The translations under genes were made by a program, and so were the position numbers. From Stramenopiles sp. TOSAG23-2 (Eukaryota; Sar): a stretch of 15,754 nt of DNA. The stretch covers positions 1 to 15,754 of the forward strand of contig LT649697.1 of the NCBI GenBank assembly GCA_900128395.1, given 5' to 3'. Below, one piece after another: positions 7,735 to 15,754 of the stretch. The stretch's first letter is position 1. Each line of letters begins with the position of its first letter. The notes beneath the pieces were generated by a model. It had not been told where the DNA came from and searched no databases. It saw only the letters and a list, made by a program, of their open reading frames with translations.

Positions 7735-8022
7735 AAAAGTGAGAGAGAAAACCATATCTGGTTTGGTACACGAAGTTTTAAATTGTGTCATTTTAAAATA
7801 GAAAAAGAGAATGTTTTACATTTTTCTTAAAAATTATACGTTCGTAGTCTATACGAAAACAGATATATTTTTGCTTTTTATTTCAGAACACACCACATGT
7901 TTTTTTACATTTTATTTTTTGCGTGCGGTGTGATTTTTAGAAGAATCCAGGATGTTGCATTTTTTTTAAACACGTTACACAAAGGAAATTAAACTTCTCT
8001 CCTCTCTCTTCTTCTTGTGTGT
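7735..8022. other. Convergent intergenic region between pdxT and the ankyrin gene
   Basis: This 288-bp stretch is shared by the 3' ends of the + strand pdxT gene and the - strand ankyrin gene. It is T-rich on the + strand with a CT-rich block at 7994-8013 (CTTCTCTCCTCTCTCTTC), which on the ankyrin transcript reads as an AG-rich 3' UTR. No further gene is seen. Confidence 0.5.
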
Positions 8023-10305
8023 TTAATGTGAATGCTCATAATAAATACCATATTCATCTTCATATCTTTCTAACATTTCTGCTGCTTCAACATTTTTTAA
8101 ATGTGAAGCAATGTCTTTTGCTGTCCTATGCCTTTTATCAGCTATTTTTAAACTAGTTGGAAATAATTGAACCAACCATGGAATAAGATCAACACGATTA
8201 AAATCCGCTGCATAATGTAGCGGTATCCAACCCAAGTTATCTTTATGGTTAATACAGCCATGATAAAAACTATAAATCAATTTTATAACTTCGACGCTAG
8301 CATTATTCCTAATTGCTATGTGAAATGGTAATACCCCACCAACACCTTCAGTTTCACAATCATGTGGATGGCATTTATGCAAATACGAAACTGTTTCAAC
8401 GGTAGTCCTTTCCCATTTATCACTTGTACTGTATAAATTGTCAATTTCTCTAGCCAATAACCAATATTTTTTACGCAATAAACTATTTCCTATATTGCCA
8501 ACTTTTTCATTTTCATCTAATTGGTGTTTGTATTTATTTTCTAAATTTGTCAATAAATCAATAGCCATTTTACTTTTGCAATAAATTGCACGTTTCAATG
8601 GCGTTTTCCCTTCTGTATCTTGCATACGTAACGCATAAGGAAATTTTTGAACTAAAAATGGTATATGCATTCCTCTATTTTTTTCAGCAGCTATATGTAA
8701 AGGAAGGAATTTATATGAATCTTTATATTCAATGGATTTTGGATATAATTCATATAATTTTTTCACTACATCTTTTTTAGCATCACTGTAAATGGCATAA
8801 AATATTGGTAACCATTGCTTTGCATCGGTTCCATCAGGAGTTTTAACATGATGTGGACTTTTAATATGTAAATTTCGTACATGCTTAACACTAGTATATT
8901 CCCATCTTGTCATATTTTTAGAATATAATGTTTTGATTTGTCCAATATTTTTACGTGCAAATTTAATATAATCCTTTTCATTCATTATTTTCATGTTAAA
9001 TTCTATTTTCAATAACAAGTCTCTCGCTGCTTTACATTTATTTGTATCTTTATATGAACCAGCTTTTGCTAAATCCAATGCAGTGCATTCTTGTTTATTT
9101 TGTATTGTCATACCTTCTGGGTATTTATCTGTTAGAAATGTAAGAATATCTGCAGAAACATTATTACGAGCAGCATCATGCAACAGTATTTCACCATTAT
9201 TATCTCTATGTCGTATGGAATATGGATTTAATTCATACAACTTTTCTATAACATCAATCGGTGCATTATTCTGCACTGCATAATTAATCGGTAACAAGCC
9301 ATAACTATTAGGTTTATGAACATCATCAGGATTGTCATTATTCAATCGTATGATTGTATTTACCGTTGTTTTTACCCATCTTGATTTTTGCGCAAATTCT
9401 TCACTGAATGTATTGCAATACAATTGGTTAATTTGATATTTTTCTATTATTCGTCTAGCTTTATTGCTAATTTTTAATGTTTGCAATCGCAATCTTTCCT
9501 CCCGTTTCTTTTGTTTTTTTGCTAATATTTCTTTCTTACTTTTCCGTTTTCGTGTCCCTGCTGCTGCTGTCGTTGTTGTTCCTAAATCGGTATTGTCATT
9601 TGATGCTGGTGTTGGTGATTTGGATCTTGATCTTGATCTCGATTTAGATTTTGGTCGTAGTATTGGTGATTTTGACCGCCGTGCCTTTTCTCTTTCTATT
9701 TCTACAGCAGCTTTTTTTGCTTCATCTTGTGCTTCTGCAGAGAACATTTTTTTCTCTTTCCATGAAGCATTTTTCAATTTCATCCTATTTTCCAATATTC
9801 TTTTCCGTTTCACCCTTTCTATTTCTTTTGTATTATCTTTTGTAATCATTGAATTTAAGTAACTTTCAAACATGTTATATGCTTCCATTTTATCAAAACG
9901 TAAAGCTAAATCTATTGGTGTATTAGTTACTATATCTTCAACTAAAATACCAGTTGGAAACTTATTATATAGAAATGGGATAATATCAATTCTATTTTTC
10001 TCTGCTGCCCAATGTATCGGCAAGTACCCATTTTTTTCTTGATGTTTTAAAGCATTTGGATACAATTCGTATATAGTAAAGATAACGTCTTTCGTAGCAT
10101 CACCAATAATAGCACGATGTAATGGTAACCTTGCATATTGCCTATCCTTTGTTTTAACATAGGCTGAATTTTGTTGATGTATTTGGTTAATTGTTTTCAC
10201 CGACGTATTCAACCATTTATTATTTCCATGATGATCTTCCTCCCACCAATTAATTTGATCCGTTGGCGGTGTATATGGTCTACCAACTGCCGGTACAAGC
10301 GACAT
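8023..10305 (-). CDS. Large ankyrin-repeat protein with SR/basic linker, diatom-type
   Basis: The intact single-exon frame encodes 760 residues starting MSLVPAVGRP. It is built from four similar modules of about 120-140 residues, at about 18-150, 288-430, 455-590 and 615-755. Each opens with a W..T.V.T...L helix, followed by two to three ankyrin repeats with the texts LPLHRAI / YELYPNALKHQEKNGYLPIHWAA / NR..IIPFL..KFP and a D..TP.DLA close. Such modules are typical of large ankyrin families in diatoms (from memory). Between modules 1 and 2 is a highly basic, probably helical linker (about 155-285) with an SR-type repeat (KSKSRSRSRSKSPTP) and a bipartite-like basic patch (TRKRKSKKEILAKKQKKREERLR), suggesting nuclear localisation. 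The role is probably protein-protein binding; the partner is unknown. It faces a divergent promoter shared with the gene at 10747. Confidence 0.85.
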   Translation of the reverse strand: MSLVPAVGRPYTPPTDQINWWEEDHHGNNKWLNTSVKTINQIHQQNSAYVKTKDRQYARLPLHRAIIGDATKDVIFTIYELYPNALKHQEKNGYLPIHWAAEKNRIDIIPFLYNKFPTGILVEDIVTNTPIDLALRFDKMEAYNMFESYLNSMITKDNTKEIERVKRKRILENRMKLKNASWKEKKMFSAEAQDEAKKAAVEIEREKARRSKSPILRPKSKSRSRSRSKSPTPASNDNTDLGTTTTAAAGTRKRKSKKEILAKKQKKREERLRLQTLKISNKARRIIEKYQINQLYCNTFSEEFAQKSRWVKTTVNTIIRLNNDNPDDVHKPNSYGLLPINYAVQNNAPIDVIEKLYELNPYSIRHRDNNGEILLHDAARNNVSADILTFLTDKYPEGMTIQNKQECTALDLAKAGSYKDTNKCKAARDLLLKIEFNMKIMNEKDYIKFARKNIGQIKTLYSKNMTRWEYTSVKHVRNLHIKSPHHVKTPDGTDAKQWLPIFYAIYSDAKKDVVKKLYELYPKSIEYKDSYKFLPLHIAAEKNRGMHIPFLVQKFPYALRMQDTEGKTPLKRAIYCKSKMAIDLLTNLENKYKHQLDENEKVGNIGNSLLRKKYWLLAREIDNLYSTSDKWERTTVETVSYLHKCHPHDCETEGVGGVLPFHIAIRNNASVEVIKLIYSFYHGCINHKDNLGWIPLHYAADFNRVDLIPWLVQLFPTSLKIADKRHRTAKDIASHLKNVEAAEMLERYEDEYGIYYEHSH

Positions 10306-10746
10306 GGTAATGATGATGTGGTTGGTGATGATGATGATGGTTAAATATACTTGTACTTTGGTTTTTGATATGTTATATTAAGTATTCTATATTTACAGTA
10401 GTATATATATTATTGTCGTAAACCAGGAGAGGAGGTAATAATAAGATAAAAAGTCTGCAAAAAACCGATAAAATTAATAATAACATATAGGAATACCATT
10501 CAATGCTATCTACCACCTGGTAGTGTATGTACCTCTAGCGACCACGATTTTGTAAAAAATGACTTCTACCTGATGCACTTTCATGTAAAAACACCATAAG
10601 AATACCTGGTGGTGGTTATTATATATTTTATATATGCACACACAAAATATATAGAAATAGTACAAATAGAAATATAGCTAGCTATTTTATAGAAATATAA
10701 TACATACATCAAACAAATATACAATCAACTACATATACAACAAACA
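10306..10746. promoter_or_regulatory. Divergent promoter region between the ankyrin and cysteine-protease-like genes
   Basis: The two flanking genes start outward from this 441-bp interval, so it must hold both promoters. A (TGATGATG)-rich microsatellite (10309-10339) lies next to the ankyrin start. TA-rich segments with TATATTTTATATATG at about 10621-10635 lie about 110 bp before the ATG at 10747 and could position transcription of that gene. The leader of the + strand gene is CA/ATA-rich and lacks G, like the leader at 1398-1643. No specific factor site is recognised. Confidence 0.5.
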
Positions 10747-11988
10747 ATGGAAGAACAAAAACTTGTCGACGAATTACAATTTATGAATAAGAACAACAAT
10801 AATAAACTCACTGATTACATACAATTTAGTAAACAACGTACATATATAAATAATTTCAATGAATCTAATTGTGAAATGTGCAAATTCAACCCTAATAATG
10901 TAAGTGATGATGATGAGAAAAAATCATTGCAACTAGCATATTTATTGCAAGTGGAAGAAAACGAAGAGATGAAAAATGATGATGAATACATTGCTAAAAT
11001 GATGATGGGTGATGAGGGAATTGATCAATATTTTGGATCCAAAAATGCTCATGGTGAAGAACTTATTCAATCATTATCGTATCCATTATTATCATTGGAT
11101 GGTGCAAAAAATATAAAAATTTTTCATTCGCCAGAGATACTTTCATGTTGGGTACCACAAACTGCATATTCATGTGGTGCAACTTCAGTAGCAAACGTAA
11201 TAAACTCGCTTCAAAAAAACGCAACAAATGTAAAACAAAGAGATGAAGTGACTACCCAACATCTTTTAAACATTTATGTACAACAAAATAATGGAACGTT
11301 ACGAAATTTAATATTACAATTTGAAAAAAAATATTTAGAAATAAAAATTAATGATATGTTTACAAGTTTTAAACGTACTATATTTAGAAAAAGTAAAACA
11401 ACGTTTTATGATTATTCCAAAGATGAATTGTTTGAGCTAGCAACAGATTGGTTAGATGATGAAGATATTGAATACAATAAAGATATGCTTACGAAATTAA
11501 AAGGTATTTTAAGAGTTAAACGTGGATTAGCAAAATTACAACGTAAAGTCAGTCCTGGGCCACATACTTCTGTAGTTGGAAATTCCAGTTTAATGAAAGC
11601 TGCTGAAATTGCAGCATCAAAACATACAAATATAAATTTAAATGCTCGTATATTCATATCAAATAGCAAAAAGCGACCAGAACAAGAATCGTGGAATATG
11701 TTAAAAAAATCATTGCAAGATAAAAATTCACAAATTATTTTTCATTTAACGAATCATTATGCTCCAGTATACGCAGCAAGAGAATATATGCTTCATGGAA
11801 AATTGCAAAGACAAATTTTAACATCATATGCTGGTCAAAAACCTTCCGCATGGATTCACTGGACAGATGCATTGAAAATTATTAATAAATGGGCCGGTTA
11901 TAAATTTATGATTTTTGAATTGGTTACAAATAGCAAGATGAAACGCAAAGTTGGTAAACATCCACATCGAATGAAATTATCCAATTGA
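10747..11988 (+). CDS. Papain-like-fold cysteine-protease-type protein
   Basis: The 413-residue frame starts MEEQKLVDEL. An Asn-rich N-terminus contains an acidic UIM-like helix (LQLAYLLQVEENEEM, about 61-75). The conserved part begins near residue 125: CWVPQTAYSCGATSVANVINSL places a candidate nucleophile Cys143 at the start of a helix, as in papain-like, C39 or phytochelatin-synthase folds. FHLTNHYAPVYAARE supplies a candidate His337. RQILTSYAGQKPSAWIHWTDA (from about 355) and WAGYKFMIFELV close the domain. I read this as a bacterial C39/BtrH-like or phytochelatin-synthase-like peptidase fold of uncertain substrate; enzyme activity is inferred only from the Cys/His placement. The UIM-like helix would fit a ubiquitin-linked role (speculative). 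The frame ends in TGA, directly followed in frame by a zinc-finger-like segment in the second copy of a 103-bp duplication. Confidence 0.6.
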   Translation: MEEQKLVDELQFMNKNNNNKLTDYIQFSKQRTYINNFNESNCEMCKFNPNNVSDDDEKKSLQLAYLLQVEENEEMKNDDEYIAKMMMGDEGIDQYFGSKNAHGEELIQSLSYPLLSLDGAKNIKIFHSPEILSCWVPQTAYSCGATSVANVINSLQKNATNVKQRDEVTTQHLLNIYVQQNNGTLRNLILQFEKKYLEIKINDMFTSFKRTIFRKSKTTFYDYSKDELFELATDWLDDEDIEYNKDMLTKLKGILRVKRGLAKLQRKVSPGPHTSVVGNSSLMKAAEIAASKHTNINLNARIFISNSKKRPEQESWNMLKKSLQDKNSQIIFHLTNHYAPVYAAREYMLHGKLQRQILTSYAGQKPSAWIHWTDALKIINKWAGYKFMIFELVTNSKMKRKVGKHPHRMKLSN

Positions 11989-12094
11989 ATGATGGGCCGG
12001 TTATAAATTTATGATTTTTGAATTGGTTACAAATAGCAAGATGAAACGCAAAGTTGGTAAACATCCACATCGAATGAAATTATCCAATTGAATG
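11889..12094. repeat. Exact 103-bp tandem duplication spanning the stop codon of the cysteine-protease-like gene
   Basis: 11889-11991 and 11992-12094 are identical and abut directly. The unit covers the last 33 codons plus the TGA. Its length is not a multiple of three, but the first copy already terminates the protein, so copy two is non-coding unless spliced. There is no AG|GT in the unit. The closest alternative is GTAAAC at 11954 to AAAG at 12053, a 100-nt intron that would leave one extra codon. Confidence 0.95.
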
Positions 12095-12250
12095 GACAAT
12101 TGGATTTGCGATATTTGCCATCGAGATTCCAGTTTGAAAGGAAGTAATGGAAAAAGAAGGGTAAATCGTTATCGTTGTGCAAATGGATGTGGTGATTTTG
12201 ATTATGGTTATAAAAAGTATAGTTGCAACTACATAAAACGCAGTTCTTAA
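12092..12250 (+). pseudogene. Zinc-finger-like remnant after the cysteine-protease-like gene
   Basis: A 52-codon frame starts at the ATG that touches the TGA of the second duplicate copy (TGA ATG), in the same frame as the preceding protein. It reads NWICDICHRDS, then RYRCANGCGDFDYGY and YSCNY. This resembles C1/ZZ-type fingers (C-x2-C ... YRC-x3-C-xFD), but two Cys expected after FD are missing (YGYKKY). In the unduplicated ancestor it would follow the protease-like domain after one stop codon, so it may be a decaying C-terminal finger cut off by the TGA, a readthrough extension, or a tiny separate gene. Composition and motif support past coding; present expression is unknown. Confidence 0.45.
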
Positions 12251-12471
12251 TAACAGGCACATAGCACTGCTGAAAGCAATGAAACAAAAGATACATATAC
12301 ATGAATAAATGGAATTCGATTTCAAACAATGAATTAAAAGTTATATACATCATAAGAAAACATACTTTTATAAAATTGTATATATATAGAATTCATAATA
12401 TATAATAATATATAAAACAAGATTGTATTAAATAAAAACTACATATACATATTTAATTCATTTACATTAAG
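12251..12471. other. Intergenic region upstream of the beta-propeller gene
   Basis: The 221-bp AT-rich stretch contains the 3' flank of the zinc-finger remnant and the promoter of the propeller gene. AATAAA occurs at 12430 but lies close to the downstream ATG, so its role is unclear. TA-rich segments at 12376-12418 are the only visible core-promoter-like sequence. Confidence 0.4.
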
Positions 12472-15088
12472 ATGTTTACAAAAACTACTGTTATTTTATT
12501 AGTCTTGCTATTTGCATCTTCCAATGGAACACCTGCTGTGAAATGGGAATTTCGCGGTCCGACGACTTATTATACACGTGACGATGATTTGAAAATAACC
12601 AGTGCTGGGGCAATTCAAGATGTAGCAGCTGGTGCAGATAATACTTGGTTTGTTGGTAGTGTTAATGGTGGTATATGGAGAAGTAAAAATTTGCAAGAGA
12701 AAGTGCCGCATTGGGAAAATGTCCTTGATAAACAACCAGGGATTACTTGCAGTTCAATAGCTGCATTGCACGTTTCAACAATTGATGCCAAAAGAATATA
12801 TGCTGGTTGTGGTGGTTCAACTTCCAGTGAACAAGGTTCTGATTGGAATGTATTAAATTCTGGTGATTGGTCTGGTATTATGAATTCTAATGATGGTGGC
12901 GAAACGTGGTCTATGATCAATGGCTTTCCAATGAATTATTATGTTACTGCAATTTATGAAGTGGAGGCAAATGTAATATTAGTAGCTGCACAATCAAATT
13001 TATTTAATAAAAATGATGGTGGAATATGGCGCTATGATATCAATAAAGATGAATTGAAAAAAGTAAGCAATATACCAACATTTACTTTGACAGCTACTTT
13101 AACAGATTCTATCGTAGCCACACATGCACGAAATTCAGAAAATAGTGTATCAATAACAACTGATGGTGGGAAAAGTTTCGAAGATTATGGTAAATTACAA
13201 TGGACAGAAGGTACGTATCCATTTTATACCTGCGCTGCTATGATGAAATAGTGTATCAATAACAACTGATGGTGGGAAAAGTTTCGAAGATTATGGTAAA
13301 TTACAATGGACAGAAGGTACGTATCCATTTTATACCTGCGCTGCTATGATGAAAAATGGTGATTTGATAGTTGCTGGATTAAATACTGAAAGTGCCAATG
13401 TATCTGCAACTAGTTCACAATTTTTTGTAAAACGAAAAGGGGCAAGTGATTGGATGGAGCTTCCTGGACAACCAACATCTATGGATGAAGATGGCATGCC
13501 AAAAGACAGAATGGCAATATTAGGAGATCCGATGGTGCCTGATCTAATGTATGTTGCTGGTAATGCTGGAGCATTGGCTTGGCGTGTCAATACGACGATT
13601 GGAGAATGGGAAAAAATGTGGGATATGCCAGATGTACCAGACGGTTCATTACCACATGGTGATTGTAGAAATTATGCATGGGATCATGAAACAAATCGTC
13701 TCGTATTAACCAGTGATGGTGGTGTTTTTGTGCGAGAAAATCCAAGAGAACGTGGTGGAAAATGGTATAGTTTAAATGGTGATTATCAATCGATGGAATT
13801 ATTGTCTGCCCATTATGATAACAGGGAAAAACGTTTTGTGATGGGAGCGCAAGATAATTGTGCCCAAGTAACGAAACCAAATGCTGAACCAACTGATGTT
13901 GCTGTAGGTTTCGTGGAAGGTGATGGTACTGTTACCTTAATTGATAATGTTCATAATCCAGCCAGATTATTTGGTACAACTCAATTTTTAGGTGTCGGAA
14001 CGATATCTATCGATCCGACAACAACGACTACTGGAACGGACTTGAAAGATGATGATGATGATGATTGTGGAGGTCTTTGTTTTGTACAAGGTGACAAATT
14101 TATTAATGTACCAATTGATGTATACTTTCCAGAACCAAGTTCATTTCCATATTTTGTGCAACCATACGCTTTAAACGCACAAAATTCAAGTGAATTATTC
14201 TTTTGGACCAATGGCACTTCTACACGAAAAAGTGCATTTTATAAGTTTATCATACCAGATGATGTGCAAAGCAAAAAAGATATACCTGCACCAGAACTTG
14301 TACTAGTAACTCCAGAGGATAGTTTCTTCCTAGAGTTTGTAACTGGCGGGTTTACTGAAGGGAAACCGGATCAAGAGCTTTTAATTGGGATGAGTAATAC
14401 AGATTTATATGTTAGAAATGCAAATACAGATGGAAAAATGATTAAGCGTCCTTTACCTACAACATTTGCTGTTCCAGTGACATTGCCATATGATGAAACA
14501 GATAAAGGAGCACGCATATTGGGCCCAGTAACTCATGGAAGAACAGTTTCAATGGCTGTGTCTCCTTCCGATTCAAACGTAATTGCAGTTACAGGTTGGC
14601 CATCTGTTGAAGAAAATAGTGTAAACGAAGAGGTATGGGTAACTACAGATGGTGGAATGACATGGCATGAAGTTACGAATAATTTAAGACAAGCATGTGG
14701 GGTTGTAGGTATTGTACGACCAGGTGGTTTGTTAATTGTTGATTTACTTGAAAATAAAGCAAGAGCATTACTTGTAAGCACTAGTAACGGTGTTATGGTT
14801 TCGTATTTACCATTAACATTTTCCAGCAATGATGAAAATGATGTTGAATGGGGACGATTTGGAAGCACAGATGAATTTCCAATTGTATTGACAAGTGCTT
14901 TGAGTTATGAACATTACAGTGATACATTAGTTGCAGCAACATTTGGTCGTGGTATCTATTCATTATCAAACGCGAAAGAAGCATTGTTGGATGTATTGTA
15001 TTCAAAAGCATATAATCATAATAATGTTGGTAGTAATAAACGTGTGAAAGAAGAATTAAGTAGTAAATATTTCCCACCACAAAAGTAG
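12472..15088 (+). CDS. Secreted BNR/Asp-box beta-propeller protein, interrupted by a 106-bp tandem duplication
   Basis: The protein starts MFTKTTVILLVLLFASSNGT, a clear signal peptide, and continues as a sialidase/sortilin-like BNR propeller. Asp-box motifs of the S.DGG.TW type occur at NSNDGGETW (about residue 143), TTDGGKSF (about 227) and TTDGGMTWHEV (near 14650). They are accompanied by GGIWR and GRGIYSL blade motifs, a D-rich loop (DDDDDDCGG, 14048-14072) and many Trp/Gly blade edges. Read straight through, the frame stops at TAG 13249 because 106 bp are exactly duplicated, and the remainder is open in another frame to TAG 15086-15088. Splicing out 13211-13316 gives one continuous frame of 836 residues. 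Ligand and activity are unknown; a secreted glycan-binding, GH74/sialidase-fold or receptor-ectodomain-like role is possible, and no transmembrane segment is seen. If the duplication is real and not spliced, the gene is broken. Confidence 0.8.
13140..13354. repeat. Exact 106-bp tandem duplication inside the beta-propeller gene
   Basis: 13140-13248 and 13246-13354 are identical over 109 bp with a period of 106; the junction shares AAA. The length is not divisible by three, so unspliced it shifts the frame and creates the TAG at 13249. The unit contains AG|GTACGT, a strong donor-like sequence. Confidence 0.97.
13211..13316 (+). other. Candidate newborn 106-nt GT-AG intron from tandem duplication
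   Basis: The donor is GAAG|GTACGT at 13211 and the acceptor is ACAGAAG|GT at 13316. The candidate intron is exactly one repeat unit and phase 1. Removing it rejoins the propeller frame without adding or losing a codon. The acceptor lacks a strong pyrimidine tract. The reading-frame argument is strong; actual splicing is not shown. Confidence 0.6.
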
Positions 15089-15403
15089 TTTTGCGAAATA
15101 TTATTATATACGTATACGTACCGTACTGGAAAATACAAATCTATGGATAGGTATTATTAATATATGACTAGGCATGTGAATATTAAACAGTATCATACAA
15201 AGTATTTCTGCAGTAGCTAATATTGTTAATCAAGGAGAGAATGAGAGAGGGAGTGTATAGAGTGTAAAATTTCTTGTTCCACAATCATTTTTATATTATA
15301 TTTAATTTAAAAAAAAAAATATACTTCGTAAAATATTAATAAAAAACATATATATTATATAATATTAATATATTACATTTTATACACTTTTTGTAAATTT
15401 TTT
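15089..15403. other. Convergent intergenic region at the right side
   Basis: Shared by the 3' ends of the propeller gene (+) and the partial gene (-). It contains the short palindrome TACGTATACGTA (about 15109-15120), a purine-rich GGAGAGAATGAGAGAGGGAG stretch (15233-15252), A/T runs and an AATAAA at about 15338 usable by the + strand transcript. No gene is seen. Confidence 0.5.
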
Positions 15404-15754
15404 TTATCGACTACTATGAATATTTAATTTATTCTCCATTGCCCGAATATAATCATCAAAATCATTGTCATTGTCATAACTACCACTATTATTATTTTGC
15501 CCAATAATATCATATTCTGCTGCGTCATAATTACCATTAGTTTGTTGAAGTTGTCGAAAGTAGAAATCATCTGGTGAATTATTATTATTATTATTATTAT
15601 TATGGTTGCTGTTGGTGTACATAAAAGAAGTAGATGATTTATCATATGAATCATAATAATTATTGCGATTTCCACCATTATCACTATAAGAAGATGATGC
15701 ATATTTTCTTTCATTCATACTTTGTTTCAAAAGCAAATGAGGAAATTTTCGAGT
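15404..15754 (-). CDS. C-terminal part of an Asn/Ser/Asp-rich protein, cut by the right edge
   Basis: On the minus strand the frame is open from the window edge (first visible residues TRKFPHLLLKQSMNERKYASS) to TAA at 15404-15406, about 116 residues. There is no stop before the edge, so the gene continues outside the window and the internal Met is not necessarily the start. The visible part is low-complexity: Ser/Tyr/Asn/Asp-rich with an eight-Asn run from an ATT microsatellite (15577-15603), ending in a helix-like acidic tail DFDDYIRAMENKLN. No domain is recognised. Confidence 0.6.
   Translation of the reverse strand, partial: TRKFPHLLLKQSMNERKYASSSYSDNGGNRNNYYDSYDKSSTSFMYTNSNHNNNNNNNNSPDDFYFRQLQQTNGNYDAAEYDIIGQNNNSGSYDNDNDFDDYIRAMENKLNIHSSR

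Noticed and set aside
9464-9862. 132-codon + strand frame antisense to the ankyrin gene with a (DL)n run
   Set aside because: It is the mirror of the SR-repeat and basic linker codons of the intact ankyrin gene; no independent support.
11889-12094. Third duplication-derived intron at the protease-like stop
   Set aside because: The unit has no AG|GT, exact removal is not possible by GT-AG rules, and the first copy already ends the protein normally.
13346-15088. A separate gene starting at the ATG in the second duplicate copy of the propeller gene
   Set aside because: It would lack a signal peptide and start mid-propeller; continuity with 12472-13248 after removing one repeat unit is exact.
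15577-15603. CRISPR-like or regulatory short repeats
   Set aside because: This is a plain ATT microsatellite encoding poly-Asn on the minus strand.
1-15754. Giant-virus or bacterial origin of the window
   Set aside because: Signal-anchored eukaryotic-type proteins, low gene density, long AT-rich intergenic DNA, an apparent transposon relic and no viral core genes or ribosome-binding sites argue for a eukaryotic nuclear genome.

Overview
The window looks like nuclear DNA of an AT-rich, gene-dense, intron-poor eukaryote, most likely a diatom or other stramenopile (inference). The evidence is: one gene per promoter, with genes on both strands; signal peptides and a signal anchor; SR-type and poly-Asn low-complexity tracts; a eukaryotic-style PdxT with an internal insertion; a METTL24/FkbM-like methyltransferase; and an ankyrin protein whose repeats (LPLH..A / YELYP / IPFL..KFP) resemble those of diatom ankyrin families. 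I see no rRNA, tRNA, CRISPR array or prokaryotic operon.

Layout from left to right. 1-1397 is AT-rich non-coding DNA with an old, partly diverged 122-bp tandem duplication. 1644-2576 (+) is a secreted lipocalin-like protein. 3212-4138 (+) is a membrane-anchored FkbM/METTL24-like methyltransferase. About 4507-5211 (+) is an acidic low-complexity protein that probably has a small upstream exon. 5212-6860 is a gene-free stretch holding a candidate 1.2-kb TA-flanked DNA-transposon relic. 6904-7734 (+) is the glutaminase subunit of PLP synthase (PdxT). 8023-10305 (-) is a large ankyrin-repeat protein with an SR/basic linker. 10747-11988 (+) is a papain-like-fold cysteine-protease-type protein, followed by a zinc-finger remnant. 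12472-15088 (+) is a secreted BNR/Asp-box beta-propeller. 15404-15754 (-) is the 3' end of another gene that runs off the right edge. The genes show no obvious shared pathway.

The standout feature is a set of five perfect head-to-tail tandem duplications with periods of 103-114 bp: 1398-1626, 2502-2721, 6875-7096, 11889-12094 and 13140-13354. Three fall in UTR or stop-codon positions where the protein is unaffected. The two lying inside coding sequence both contain an AG|GT, so GT-AG splicing would remove exactly one copy. In the beta-propeller gene the 106-bp duplication otherwise causes a frameshift and premature stop; removing it as an intron (5' site GTACGT) restores an 836-residue reading frame. 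This matches the proposed birth of introns by tandem duplication of AGGT-containing exon sequence. The main alternative is an assembly artefact in which overlapping contig ends were not merged. Reads or RNA across the junctions would separate the two.
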